64,000 nt of DNA from Mesorhizobium loti (GCF_013170705.1 NZ_CP033334.1:3015501-3079500); one strand, 5' to 3'. Shown: positions 1 to 8,549, counted from the stretch's first letter. Made by a program: numbers and translations. Notes: a model not told the origin generated them from the letters alone.

Positions 1-12
1 GGAGGGCGACTG

Positions 13-678
13 ATGAAGATCCTCTTGGCCGAAGACGAGCCCCGTATCGCCGCCGATATCGCGACCGTCCTCAAGGCGTCCGGAATGGCGGTCGATATCG
101 TGAAGGATGGTGAAGCTGCCTGGTTCGCAGGCGATGTCGAGAATTATGACGCCGCGATTCTGGATCTCGGATTGCCCAAGCTCGATGGTCTGACGGTCTT
201 GAAGCGTTGGCGGGCCAATGAGCGCAGGTTTCCGGTTCTCATCCTGACCGCAAGAGGCATGTGGACCGAACGCGTCGACGGCATCAATTCCGGTGCCGAC
301 GACTATCTTCCCAAGCCTTTTGAAATGGAAGAACTGCTCGCCCGGTTACGGGCAATCCTGCGTCGCTCGGCGGGACAGGCAGCACCCGTGCTGAAGTCTG
401 GTCCTTTGCTCCTGGACACGCGCCAGATGCGCATCTCGCTCCGTGGCATTCCTATTTCTCTTTCGCCTCTGGAATACCGGCTGCTGGCGTTTCTGATGCA
501 CCACGCCGGAAGGGTCGTGGCGCCTACCGAGCTTGCCGAGCACTTGTACGATTCAGGCAACGACCGCGATCCGAACACGATCGAGGTCATAGTCGCGCGG
601 TTGCGACGGAAGCTCGGAGGCGACATCATCGAAACGCGCCGCGGATTCGGGTATTTGATACCTGACGATTCCCGCTGA
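13..678 (+). CDS. OmpR/PhoB-family response regulator
   Basis: This is a two-domain DNA-binding response regulator of 221 aa. The receiver domain (about residues 1-115) shows the acidic pair E7/D8, the probable phospho-acceptor D51 in ILDLGLPKLDG, and the conserved lysine K101 in LPKPF. A winged-helix domain fills residues 125-220. A GGAGGG ribosome site lies just before the ATG. The stop codon shares one base with the start of the histidine kinase gene, so the two are translationally coupled. The target genes are not shown by sequence. The convergent flavin operon next door is one possibility, but that is inference. Confidence 0.93.
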   Translation: MKILLAEDEPRIAADIATVLKASGMAVDIVKDGEAAWFAGDVENYDAAILDLGLPKLDGLTVLKRWRANERRFPVLILTARGMWTERVDGINSGADDYLPKPFEMEELLARLRAILRRSAGQAAPVLKSGPLLLDTRQMRISLRGIPISLSPLEYRLLAFLMHHAGRVVAPTELAEHLYDSGNDRDPNTIEVIVARLRRKLGGDIIETRRGFGYLIPDDSR

Positions 679-2021
679 TGGGCAACTCGATCCGCTTCAG
701 GCTCTGGTTGGCGGCAACGATCTCGATCCTGGTTGCTCTTGCCATCGCCGGTATCGGACTGCGCTATCTATTCGAACTGAATGTCGAGCGGCGCGTCGTC
801 AGTGAGCTGACCGTCGACCTGAACGACCTTATCGGAGCGACCAGTTTCACCGCCGATGGCCGGCTTTCGGTCCAGGCGGGCTTGGCTGACCCGCGTTTCG
901 CCATCCCCTTTTCCGGTCACTACTGGCAAGTACTGGATACCGGCTCGGGCAGCCTGGTCCGGTCGCGTTCGTTGTGGGATGCGACACTTGTCCTGCCTGA
1001 GCGCGCAACTGCTGGCGTGCTCAGAGAGATCAAGGAATTCAAAGGGCCGCAAGGGGAACTCACCATCGCCGTCGAGCGCACCATCATCGACGCCAGCGGC
1101 CGCTCGTTTCGGGCCATCGTGGCCGAAGACCACCAAACCGTGAAAGAATCCGTCGACGGGTATGTCCGCGACCTGGCGCCTGCCCTGATCTTGCTCGCCA
1201 TTGCGCTCATGGCTGCCTTCTTCATTCAGATCACCGTTGGTCTAGCGCCTCTGGAGACCTTGCGGGCCGCCGTCGGAAGCGTGATTGCTCAGCGAACTGC
1301 ACGCCTCGAGGTGACCGCACCAAGCGAGGTGCAGCCGCTCGCGGACGAAATCAATCGTCTTCTCGATGCCCAGGAGAGGGCACTGGCGCGCGCCCGGTCG
1401 CGCGCCACCGATCTGGCGCACGGTCTCAAGACGCCTCTGCAAGTGCTGTCGGCGGACATCCGCGCTTTGCGAAAGAAAGGCGAGACGGAACTGGCCAACG
1501 AGATTGAGAAGAGCGCTGGGGCGATCCGGCGCCATGTCGAGCGGGAGCTCGCGCGCGCCCGACTCGCGCCAGGCGTCTCTGGCAAGGCATCCTGCCGGGT
1601 CTCGGACGTTGCGACTGGTATCATTGCCGTCGTCAAACGGACGCCAAGCGGCAAGCAGCTTTCATTCAATATGGACGTCACGGCAGAACTGGCGGCGCCA
1701 ATTGACGAGGGTGACTTGTCAGAGATCCTCGGCAATCTAATCGAAAACGCTGCGCGCTACGCAAAGTCGTCAGTCCGTGTCGATGCATCCGCCACGGCTG
1801 CCGAGGTGATCGTTACCGTCGCCGACGATGGCCCAGGTATACCAGATGCCGATCGCGAATCCGCCTTGTCGCGCGGCGTCCAACTCGACAGCAAGGGCGG
1901 CAGCAGCGGCCTTGGCCTGGCAATCGTTTCCGACATCGTCGAAGCTTACGGCGGACGCCTTGCCATGGCCAACGCCGATCCGGGCCTGGTCGTGACCATT
2001 GCCTTGCCGCGACACGGTTGA
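678..2021 (+). CDS. Sensor histidine kinase, HAMP type
   Basis: A 447 aa membrane sensor kinase partnered with the preceding response regulator. It has an N-terminal membrane segment (about residues 10-31), an extracytoplasmic sensor of roughly 130 residues, and a second membrane segment (about 168-188). A HAMP-like linker follows, then a DHp helix with the phospho-accepting histidine H248 in LAHGLKTPLQ. The HATPase domain carries the N box (LIENAARY) and the G boxes (DDGPGIPD, GLGLAIV). The sequence resembles PhoQ-like kinases of alphaproteobacteria. The signal is unknown. The gene ends 7 bp before the convergent oxidoreductase gene, which leaves almost no room for a separate terminator. Confidence 0.93.
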   Translation: MGNSIRFRLWLAATISILVALAIAGIGLRYLFELNVERRVVSELTVDLNDLIGATSFTADGRLSVQAGLADPRFAIPFSGHYWQVLDTGSGSLVRSRSLWDATLVLPERATAGVLREIKEFKGPQGELTIAVERTIIDASGRSFRAIVAEDHQTVKESVDGYVRDLAPALILLAIALMAAFFIQITVGLAPLETLRAAVGSVIAQRTARLEVTAPSEVQPLADEINRLLDAQERALARARSRATDLAHGLKTPLQVLSADIRALRKKGETELANEIEKSAGAIRRHVERELARARLAPGVSGKASCRVSDVATGIIAVVKRTPSGKQLSFNMDVTAELAAPIDEGDLSEILGNLIENAARYAKSSVRVDASATAAEVIVTVADDGPGIPDADRESALSRGVQLDSKGGSSGLGLAIVSDIVEAYGGRLAMANADPGLVVTIALPRHG

Positions 2022-2028
2022 GCGTGCT

Positions 2029-3540
2029 TCAGGCAAAACCTGGAAAATAGTCGACCTTTATCTTCGAGCGGCGAACGCCCATGGCCAGCAGCTTCTGGCG
2101 CAGCGCCTTGACCATCGCCTGCGGGCCGGAAATGTAGAAGGTGCGCTCGAGGTAGTCGGGTATGGCCAGACGTATCAGGCGCTCGTCTATGTATCCGGGA
2201 TATTGCCCGCGCTCGCCGCCGCGCGCCACAGCGTGGATCGTCTTGATGCCAAGTTCCTGCCTGGCCGCGCCAAGCACGTCGCGATAAGCGATATCCTGCT
2301 GGCCTTCGGTTCCATAGAGAATGACGATCGGTCGCCGCTCCTTGCGGTCGAGCAGATATTGCAGCATCGAGCGGAACGGCGTGATGCCGATGCCTCCGGC
2401 CAGGAACGCGATCTTGGTTTCGCGCCGGGCGGGCAGCGTGAAATTGCCGGCCAGTTGCGCGGCATGGATCGTGCTGCCTGGCTTCATGGTCAGCAATTCG
2501 CGCTTGAAGGCACTTGATCGCGGATAGAACTTGACGCCGAGGCGGACTGTTTCCTCCGTCGGCGCCGAGGCGACAGTGAAATAGCGGCGGTTGCCGCGAT
2601 TGTCTGAACGATCGAGGCCAAGCGTCCATTCGAGATACTGGCCGGCCTCGAAGGCGAGCTTGCGGGGCGAGCGGAAGACGAAGTCAAAGCTGTCGTGGGC
2701 CGATTGCTCAATGCGTTCCAAGGTTAGCACGAAGCGCCCCTTGGGACCCGCCGCATAGGCGAACAGGTTGCCGGCGAGCAGCGCCAGTTCCGGGGTGAAA
2801 TAGAACGAGCCGACATGGATGTTGGGCGCAAACAGAAAGCCGACGATGGCGGCAAAGGCGATACGCGGCCAACGCATCGTCGGCGCGGTAAGCGGCTCTG
2901 TCAGCATCACGAAGGCAAAGAACAATACAGGCGACGAACCCAGTGTCTCCGTAAGCGCGGTCCAGTATTGCGACGGGTCGCTGGTTGCCAGAATGGTTGC
3001 CAGTGCCACGACAACGAAGGTCGAGACAAGATCAAGCCGGCGCAGTTTGCGGACAATGAGCATGCCACCGACGAGGACGAGCGGAAGCAGCGGCAGATTG
3101 CCGCCGATCCACCAGGTGGCTGGTTGGTCGAGCAGCAGCGCGGACAGCGCCACGCCCAAAGCAGCCGGGTTGAAAAGGTGCTTCCGTCCGACGGCGAGAA
3201 TGAATTTGGATGAAATCGCCCAGACAGACGCGAACGCCACCGCCGCGATCCCCTTGATGTCCGTGGCCGCAACCGGATCGAGGATAAGCACCAGGATGAG
3301 TGCGGTGATGTAGACGGACTCGTTGTTGGCCGGGACTTTGAACACATGCGTAAAGACCTTGTTGGTGATCCAGCAGGCGGCCAGCGCAAGCGCCGTGGTG
3401 GAGGCAAGCGCAATCGGATCATGTGGCACCAGCTTGACGAAGCCGAGCACGAACGCCGCGCCGACCAGTGTCATCAGATAGTAGAGGACCAGCCTGTACA
3501 TGGTCAGGTGATCGAGAAATCGGTCGATGGTCTTGATCAT
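2029..3540 (-). CDS. RnfD/NqrB-like membrane domain fused to FAD/NAD(P)H reductase
   Basis: A 503 aa fusion. About residues 1-270 are strongly hydrophobic, with some eight to ten membrane helices resembling the RnfD/NqrB fold (LTEPLTAPTMRWPR near the end). The rest is a ferredoxin-NADP reductase module with an FAD-binding stretch (RRYFTVASAPT), a nucleotide-binding glycine turn (FLAGGIGITPFRSM) and a C-terminal YISGPQAMV motif. It should take electrons from cytosolic NAD(P)H through FAD into the membrane. I chose the ATG that overlaps the apbE stop (ATGA). An upstream TTG would add three residues. The membrane half has no SGAT flavinylation motif, so covalent FMN probably sits on the partner protein instead. 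It is the last gene of the three-gene flavin operon. Confidence 0.85.
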   Translation of the reverse strand: MIKTIDRFLDHLTMYRLVLYYLMTLVGAAFVLGFVKLVPHDPIALASTTALALAACWITNKVFTHVFKVPANNESVYITALILVLILDPVAATDIKGIAAVAFASVWAISSKFILAVGRKHLFNPAALGVALSALLLDQPATWWIGGNLPLLPLVLVGGMLIVRKLRRLDLVSTFVVVALATILATSDPSQYWTALTETLGSSPVLFFAFVMLTEPLTAPTMRWPRIAFAAIVGFLFAPNIHVGSFYFTPELALLAGNLFAYAAGPKGRFVLTLERIEQSAHDSFDFVFRSPRKLAFEAGQYLEWTLGLDRSDNRGNRRYFTVASAPTEETVRLGVKFYPRSSAFKRELLTMKPGSTIHAAQLAGNFTLPARRETKIAFLAGGIGITPFRSMLQYLLDRKERRPIVILYGTEGQQDIAYRDVLGAARQELGIKTIHAVARGGERGQYPGYIDERLIRLAIPDYLERTFYISGPQAMVKALRQKLLAMGVRRSKIKVDYFPGFA

Positions 3541-4280
3541 GGCAAGCAAAAGGCTCCGAACCCGGTTGTCGGCGTGGCGCGGCCATTGGCGGCGACGAGA
3601 TAGCCCTCCAGGCCGGGCGTCTGCTCGATGAAGAGAATGCCGTCCCGCCCCATGGCGAAGGCCGCTGTGGCGAAACGATCGGCTTCGAGCACATCGGCGC
3701 CGATCACGGTCAGGCTGACGATGTCCTGGATCGGAATGCCAATTCCGTGCGGATTGTAGATGTGTTGACCGCGGACATAGGTGCCGGAGGTTGCGACGCC
3801 GCGACCGCGGGGATAGACGATCTTTACGATCTCGTCCGCGTTGAAGGGGTTGCGGATGCCGACACTCCAGTCATGACCCGAGGCATTCTTGCCGCAGGAC
3901 TGGACGTCGCCTCCCGCCTCAATGAAGAAATCGCTGATGCCGGCCCGCTGAATGATGGCTGCCGCGTTGCGGATGGCCCAGCCCTTGACGATACCGGAAG
4001 GATCGAGCGACCCGTCGGGCTTGCGAATGTCGAAGTATCCGTCCGTCTCGTCTTTCGTCTGCCGCGCGAGAGCAAACACTTCGGTCATCTCGCCGCTCCA
4101 GTCGACGACCGGAACGTCGCCGCGGTTGATGGCCGTGATTTCGCTGTCGGTCCGGTATGTGCTGAAGCGCCGGTCGATATGCTCGAAATAGCCGAAGACC
4201 GTCTCGATCAGCTCACCGCTCGACGCGTCGCCGATGTCGACCGTAATGGGCATTCCCATCAAAATACGCGTTTCACGCAT
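3537..4280 (-). CDS. apbE: FAD:protein FMN transferase (ApbE family)
   Basis: A 247 aa ApbE-family enzyme, which transfers FMN from FAD onto a Ser/Thr of target proteins. Family signatures seen are RILMGMPITVDI at the N terminus, the substrate-binding DPSGIVKGWA stretch, EAGGDVQ, a GVATSGTY segment and a C-terminal Asp in EADRFATAAFAMG. The protein starts directly at the catalytic domain and shows no signal peptide or lipobox, unlike the usual periplasmic or lipoprotein ApbE. That is odd if its target lies outside the membrane. It starts 4 bp after the FMN-binding gene ends and overlaps the reductase start by four bases, so the three are one operon. Confidence 0.92.
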   Translation of the reverse strand: MRETRILMGMPITVDIGDASSGELIETVFGYFEHIDRRFSTYRTDSEITAINRGDVPVVDWSGEMTEVFALARQTKDETDGYFDIRKPDGSLDPSGIVKGWAIRNAAAIIQRAGISDFFIEAGGDVQSCGKNASGHDWSVGIRNPFNADEIVKIVYPRGRGVATSGTYVRGQHIYNPHGIGIPIQDIVSLTVIGADVLEADRFATAAFAMGRDGILFIEQTPGLEGYLVAANGRATPTTGFGAFCLP

Positions 4281-4284
4281 GGAC

Positions 4285-5040
4285 CTAGGACGACGCTTTC
4301 TTCAGCGCGCCGCGCAGCGACTGGATGAAGGCCCTGCTGGTCAGCGTCGCGCCCGAGATAATGTCGACATCGGCACTCTGGGCGCTGATCGCTTCGTCGC
4401 GCAGCATGGGCAGCGCCTGCCTGTTGATGTTGACCGAGGTGCGGCGGTCGGAGGGGTATTTCAGCACTTTCAGCGCCGTAAGCTGTCCGCCCTGTACGAG
4501 GGCCTGGATCTGGATGATGCCGTAGTAGGCATCGGCCGTGGGGCCGGTGTAGACGCCATCGGCATAGCCATGTGCGGCGAGCTTCATGCCCACCCGGACG
4601 ACACGCGCTGGTGCATTCGGATATGCCGGCCTCGGTTGCGGGACTGGTATGTAGATGGCGGGCGTTACGGCGAATGAAGGCGTTGACGACGCAGGATCGG
4701 TGACAGCCGGCGGCGCTGGCGACGGCTGTGGTGCCACTGGAACCACTGTCTGTTTGACTGGATCATTTGGCCGTTTGGCGGGCACGGCTATGCCAGCCGT
4801 CGTTTCGCGGGCAATCGGGAACCTTGTTCTGAGCCGGGGATCGAGGGGCGCCGGCGAGGTGCGGAGCACCGGCAAAGCCGCAGCGGATGCGGGCTCTTTC
4901 GGTTGCACGGAAGGCGCTTCGGCTGCATCGGCCGGCAGCGCTTCCCCAAGCATATCGTTTGCCGGATTCCTGCCGGCCTGATCCCAGACATAGGCGCCGG
5001 AGGCAGCGATCACGAAAAGCGATAGCGCAATCTGTTTCAT
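4285..5040 (-). CDS. Membrane-anchored FMN-binding domain protein
   Basis: A 251 aa protein with an N-terminal membrane anchor or signal (MKQIALSLFVIAASGAYVW). A long Pro/Ala-rich linker of about 110 residues follows. The C-terminal FMN_bind domain (about 150-250) contains YADGVYTGP and the motif DIISGATLTS. SGAT is the canonical ApbE flavinylation motif, in which the threonine receives FMN through a phosphoester. The ATG at 5040 was chosen because hydrophobicity begins there; an in-frame upstream ATG would only add a charged leader. As first gene of the operon with ApbE and the RnfD-like reductase, it is the likely extracytosolic electron carrier. Its acceptor is unknown. Confidence 0.87.
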   Translation of the reverse strand: MKQIALSLFVIAASGAYVWDQAGRNPANDMLGEALPADAAEAPSVQPKEPASAAALPVLRTSPAPLDPRLRTRFPIARETTAGIAVPAKRPNDPVKQTVVPVAPQPSPAPPAVTDPASSTPSFAVTPAIYIPVPQPRPAYPNAPARVVRVGMKLAAHGYADGVYTGPTADAYYGIIQIQALVQGGQLTALKVLKYPSDRRTSVNINRQALPMLRDEAISAQSADVDIISGATLTSRAFIQSLRGALKKASS

Positions 5041-5318
5041 CGAATTGTATTTCCACGTTGAATCTCGCAAGGCGGTCCATCTGGTCCGTCTCGGAGGCAA
5101 TATCCCACGACCAAGCTGACAACTGGCTGTCAGCCGAGCTCAAGCTGCGAGAAGCCGTGAAGCTTCAGGGTAGGCAGCAAATTGATTTGTCCTAAATCAG
5201 GAATCTCGCATAAGCCGCGAGGTAGGGAGGTGCTCCTAGCGAGGTAGCTGTCTATGACCGTTGCCAACGAGCCTGCCGGCCATTCCAGCACCCGCATCCT
5301 GAAGCATTGGGCGTTCGC

Positions 5319-5610
5319 GTGAGCCGCCTGCATACGGAAAACCATCTCATATCCCGCATTGGCTGGCCGCGCGCCGCCGTACTCGGCGCCAATGACGGCA
5401 TCGCCCACGCGCGCGACGAACTCGGCATTTCGGAGATGACGACGGCGCGGCCGATCCAGGCGGCTCTGGCCTCGGCGGCTGCATTTTCGGTTGGAGCGGC
5501 CATGCCATTGGCGATGGTGCTTGTTTCACCGGCCGCATGCTCGCCGCAACGGTGTCTGTCGCCTCGCGCTGACCGCCGGTATCGGTGCCGTCGTTGGCAC
5601 CGCCATCTGG
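5319..5610 (+). pseudogene. Decayed VIT1/CCC1 (DUF125) metal transporter
   Basis: The GTG-initiated reading frame begins like VIT1/CCC1-family iron/manganese transporters of rhizobia ([27 protein letters not shown]). It then jumps at about 5400 to a segment that belongs far downstream in the family ([20 protein letters not shown]). After VLVSPAA the similarity changes frame (LAATVSVAS in a second frame, then [14 protein letters not shown] in a third, ending near 5610). Intact members have roughly 230 residues. Here the middle of the protein and a later stretch are missing and at least two frame changes are present. This looks like an old inactivated gene, not a sequencing error. Recognition is from memory of the family. 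Confidence 0.7.
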
Positions 5611-5717
5611 CGGTCCCGAGATGGTTCGGAACCAATTCCTATGAAGTTGCGAAAGCGCAACGAGGGCGGTCCTAAGGAGATTTATGAAGGGGCTTCGCAA
5701 ATCGCGGAGACGTCATC

Positions 5718-5933
5718 GTGAAGCAGCGCAGTTCAATCAACCCGGACATGGTCGTCGACGAAATCATGAGAAAATGGCCGGCAACGGTGGCTGTGGTGCT
5801 GAGACACAAGATGCTCTGCGTCGGCTGTCCGATCGGCACTTTCCATACAGTTACCGAGGCGTGCAGGGAACATCGGGTCGATGAGGGCGACTTTCTGATC
5901 GAACTCGAATTGACCATTCGAGGAGAACGATGA
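5718..5933 (+). CDS. DUF1858 domain protein
   Basis: A 71 aa protein starting at GTG, with a GCGGAGA ribosome site a few bases upstream. It matches the DUF1858 family: N-terminal INPDMVVDEIMRKWP, then a paired-cysteine motif MLCVGCPIGTFHTVTEAC. The CxxC plus a third Cys suggests metal or disulfide chemistry, but the function of the family is not established. Such genes are common next to nnrR, nirK and nor genes, as here. It ends 3 bp from the convergent nnrR stop. Confidence 0.85.
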   Translation: MKQRSSINPDMVVDEIMRKWPATVAVVLRHKMLCVGCPIGTFHTVTEACREHRVDEGDFLIELELTIRGER

Positions 5934-5936
5934 CGG

Positions 5937-6638
5937 TCAGTCCTTGTCCCGGTTCTCGGCCAGAACCACGAGGCGATGCGCATCCTTGACGGTGACTTTC
6001 TGGCGCCCGCTGATGACTATTCCGTTCTCCTCCCACTTGCTGAGCAGCCGGCTGACGGTGTGCAGCGTCGTCCCCGTCATTTCGGCAATGTCCTGCCTCG
6101 ATATCGGGAAATCGATCTCGAGGCCGCTGTCGGTCTTTCGGCCGGTCTGGTTTGCCAATCGCAACAAGGCATGCGCGACCCGCTGCTCCACCTGTTCCGT
6201 GGACATCTCCACCACGCGCGTCTGGGCCTCCTGCAGCCTGGTTCCCACCGTCCTGTAGGTGCTTGCCCCAAAGGCCGGGAATCGTCGCGCCAACTCCGGC
6301 CAATGAGCATTGGGCCAAGCCAGCACCACGCAATCCACCGCCGCGACGGCGCTGGCGGGGTAGGTCGTCCGCCCCAGCGCCGCGGCGACGCCAAAGATCT
6401 CGCCTTCGCTGATGTATCTGGCGATGACCTGCTGTCCGTCCGGCGTGGTGCGGATCACCCGTATGTGCCCGGCGATCAGAACGAAGAAGGAATGGGCCTC
6501 GGCCTCCTGCTCGAAGATCGCAGAGTCCTTGGCATAGCGGGACGACCGTGCGTTTCGCAGGATCTCGCTCTGCTCGTCGGGTGTCAGCCCCTGGAAGAGC
6601 GGCAGTCGAGAAATCAGCGATCGGTCCAGCGCAGCCAA
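5937..6638 (-). CDS. nnrR: Crp/Fnr-family NO-responsive regulator NnrR
   Basis: A 233 aa Crp/Fnr-type regulator. An N-terminal cyclic-nucleotide-binding-like beta roll (about 10-130) is followed by a dimer helix and a C-terminal helix-turn-helix (FPISRQDIAEMTGTTLHTVSRLLSKWE). It lacks the N-terminal cysteine cluster of oxygen-sensing FNR, which fits the NnrR/DNR class that responds to NO. It is divergent from pseudoazurin and sits inside the nirK/nirV/nnrS cluster. A TTGCG-N4-CGCAA palindrome lies 58 bp upstream of its start and may serve both genes. NnrR activating nirK is known in rhizobia; its role here is inferred from context. Confidence 0.87.
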   Translation of the reverse strand: MAALDRSLISRLPLFQGLTPDEQSEILRNARSSRYAKDSAIFEQEAEAHSFFVLIAGHIRVIRTTPDGQQVIARYISEGEIFGVAAALGRTTYPASAVAAVDCVVLAWPNAHWPELARRFPAFGASTYRTVGTRLQEAQTRVVEMSTEQVEQRVAHALLRLANQTGRKTDSGLEIDFPISRQDIAEMTGTTLHTVSRLLSKWEENGIVISGRQKVTVKDAHRLVVLAENRDKD

Positions 6639-6696
6639 GCGGATCCCTCACGGCCCTTCCGCATCAATCGTGCGGCAGCCCTTTCTTATCCCGAGT

Positions 6697-6710
6697 TTGC
6701 GCCAGCGCAA
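6697..6710. promoter_or_regulatory. FNR/NnrR-type box between nnrR and pseudoazurin gene
   Basis: A perfect palindrome, TTGCG-CCAG-CGCAA, flanked by T and A. It fits the TTG-N8-CAA core of Crp/Fnr regulators and the half-sites reported for NnrR. It is centred about 80 bp upstream of the pseudoazurin ATG and about 65 bp upstream of nnrR. A near-identical palindrome lies upstream of nirK. Confidence 0.78.
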
Positions 6711-6783
6711 ATTGTTCCCAGTCGCATCAGGCTAAATGGCATGGAACGGCGCAATGCCGCGAAGACGAAACAAGGACAAACCG

Positions 6784-7221
6784 ATGAAACTCTCCATCCT
6801 CGCCGCCGCAGTCTCCATCCTGGCGCTCGCCGGCGGCGCAAGCGCCGAAGAGCATGTGGTGCAAATGCTCAACAAGGGCGAAAAAGGTGCAATGGTTTTC
6901 CAGCCGGCCTTCGTCAAGGCCGCTCCTGGCGACACCGTGAAGTTCGTGCCGACCGACAAGACGCATAATGCCGAGTCGATCAAGGACATGATTCCGGACG
7001 GCGCTGAGCCTTTCAAGGGAAAGCCCAGTGAGGAAATCACCGTCACGCTTACGAAGGAGGGCGTCTACGGTGTGAAATGCGCGCCCCACTACGGCATGGG
7101 CATGGTCGCGCTGATCGTTGTCGGCAAGCCGGTCAATCTCGATACGGCCAAGGCGGTCAAGCATCCTGGCAAGGCAAAGACGGTGTTCGCCGACCTGTTC
7201 ACCCAGGTTCCGGCCAACTGA
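6784..7221 (+). CDS. Pseudoazurin (type I copper protein)
   Basis: A 145 aa periplasmic blue copper protein, the usual electron donor to copper nitrite reductase. It has a Sec signal peptide (about 1-20, cleaved after GGASA). The mature cupredoxin carries the type I copper ligands: the histidine in DKTHNAES, then the Cys, His and Met of [14 protein letters not shown] chose the ATG at the signal peptide start; an upstream in-frame ATG would add 16 charged residues. It lies downstream of the NnrR-type box and upstream of nnrS, with a hairpin between them. Confidence 0.95.
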   Translation: MKLSILAAAVSILALAGGASAEEHVVQMLNKGEKGAMVFQPAFVKAAPGDTVKFVPTDKTHNAESIKDMIPDGAEPFKGKPSEEITVTLTKEGVYGVKCAPHYGMGMVALIVVGKPVNLDTAKAVKHPGKAKTVFADLFTQVPAN

Positions 7222-7259
7222 AGCATCGTACAGCCTGCCTGCCATAAGTGAGGCGGGAA

Positions 7260-7298
7260 AGGGCCGGACGGACCGAGGGCGGCGGTTCATCCGGCCCT
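7260..7298 (+). terminator. Hairpin after pseudoazurin gene
   Basis: AGGGCCGGA and TCCGGCCCT form a 9 bp perfect stem around a 21-base GC-rich loop in the 97 bp between the pseudoazurin stop and the nnrS start. There is no clear run of T after it, so it may be an attenuating or mRNA-stabilising hairpin instead of a full terminator. Confidence 0.5.
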
Positions 7299-7318
7299 GT
7301 TCATTGGAGATACAGATC

Positions 7319-8494
7319 ATGGGGACTCCACGCCTGCGGGCCTACACCGGACCCGCGGTTCTATCCTACGGGTTCAGGCCTTTCTTCTTCCTCGGTTCGC
7401 TGTATGCCGCGCTCTCCATTCTGCTCTGGCTACCGATGTATGCCGGCGCGCTCGATGGCCACAGTGCGTTTGTCCCGGTCGACTGGCACATCCACGAAAT
7501 GTTGTTCGGCTATCTGCCGGCGATCATTACCGGGTTCCTGCTGACCGCCATTCCCAACTGGACCGGCCGGCTGCCCGTGCAAGGCCTGCCGCTGCTGGCG
7601 CTGGTTGTCCTGTGGCTTGCCGGCCGCGCCGCCGTCTTCTTCTCGGCGGATATCGGTTGGCAAACAGCCGCTGTGGTCGATGGCTCTTTTCTGCTGGCGG
7701 TCGCTGCGGCGGCGACACGCGAAATCGTCGCGGGGCGCAACTGGCGCAACCTCAAGGTGCTGCTGCCGCTTGCGGTCCTGGCTTGTGCCAACGGTGCGTT
7801 CCACATCGAAGCGCACCTTGAAGGCGCATCCGACATCAGCCGCCGGCTCGGCATGGCTGCTGCAATCATGCTCATCTCGCTGATCGGCGGGCGCATCATT
7901 CCGAGCTTCACACGCAACTGGCTCGTGCGCGAAAATCCTGGCAGGCTGCCGGCACCGTTCGACCGTTTTGACATCGCATCCATAGCCGTTTCAGCCGTTG
8001 CGCTAGGAACATGGACATTCGTCCCAGACAAGACCTCCTCAGCACTGCTTATCGCCGTCGCCGCCATTTGCCAGGCGTGGCGGCTATCACGCTGGGCTGG
8101 CGAGCGTACATTGCGGGATCCGCTGGTGCTCGTTCTGCATCTTGCCTATGCCTTCGTGCCGGTTGGGCTTGCCCTGATCTCGGCGTCGATCTTGTTTCCC
8201 GATGCCGTGCCGGCGGCGGCGGGACTGCATGCGCTCGGAACAGGTGCGGTGGGCTCGATGACGCTTGCCGTGATGACCCGCGCGACGCTCGGCCATACCG
8301 GGCGAGAGCTCAAGGCTGGGAAAGGTGCCTCGTTCATCTTCGTGACCGTCCTGCTCGCGGGATCATTGAGAATCCTGGCCGCCTTCGTCCCTTCTGACGT
8401 GGCGATCGACATGGCTGGCACGGCATGGGTGGCGGCATTCGCCGGCTTCGTCCTCGTCCACGGACTCGCGTTGATGACGCCAAAGGCGCGGTGA
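7319..8494 (+). CDS. nnrS: NnrS family membrane protein
   Basis: A 391 aa polytopic membrane protein with about twelve hydrophobic segments. It opens with the family signature LSYGFRPFFFLGSLYAAL and has HIHEMLFGY and HALGTGAVGSMTLAVMTRATLGHTG later. NnrS is a haem- and copper-containing membrane protein tied to NO and nitrosative-stress tolerance in denitrifiers. The start was set at the ATG after a GGAG site, because the reading frame upstream overlaps pseudoazurin and is not protein-like. It is probably co-regulated with pseudoazurin from the NnrR box. Confidence 0.92.
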   Translation: MGTPRLRAYTGPAVLSYGFRPFFFLGSLYAALSILLWLPMYAGALDGHSAFVPVDWHIHEMLFGYLPAIITGFLLTAIPNWTGRLPVQGLPLLALVVLWLAGRAAVFFSADIGWQTAAVVDGSFLLAVAAAATREIVAGRNWRNLKVLLPLAVLACANGAFHIEAHLEGASDISRRLGMAAAIMLISLIGGRIIPSFTRNWLVRENPGRLPAPFDRFDIASIAVSAVALGTWTFVPDKTSSALLIAVAAICQAWRLSRWAGERTLRDPLVLVLHLAYAFVPVGLALISASILFPDAVPAAAGLHALGTGAVGSMTLAVMTRATLGHTGRELKAGKGASFIFVTVLLAGSLRILAAFVPSDVAIDMAGTAWVAAFAGFVLVHGLALMTPKAR

Positions 8495-8549
8495 GGCGGG
8501 AGAGCGGGCGGCCGTCGAAGACGCGACCGCAGGAGCCGCTTCCGATCTG

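Noticed and set aside
2819..3313. Open frame opposite the membrane half of the flavin reductase
   Set aside because: Antisense to a hydrophobic multi-helix protein. The translation is rich in Ser, Thr and Arg, as expected for the complement of membrane-helix codons.
5976..6968. A 330-codon frame opposite nnrR and into pseudoazurin
   Set aside because: nnrR is a clear Crp/Fnr protein, and the frame has no known domain.
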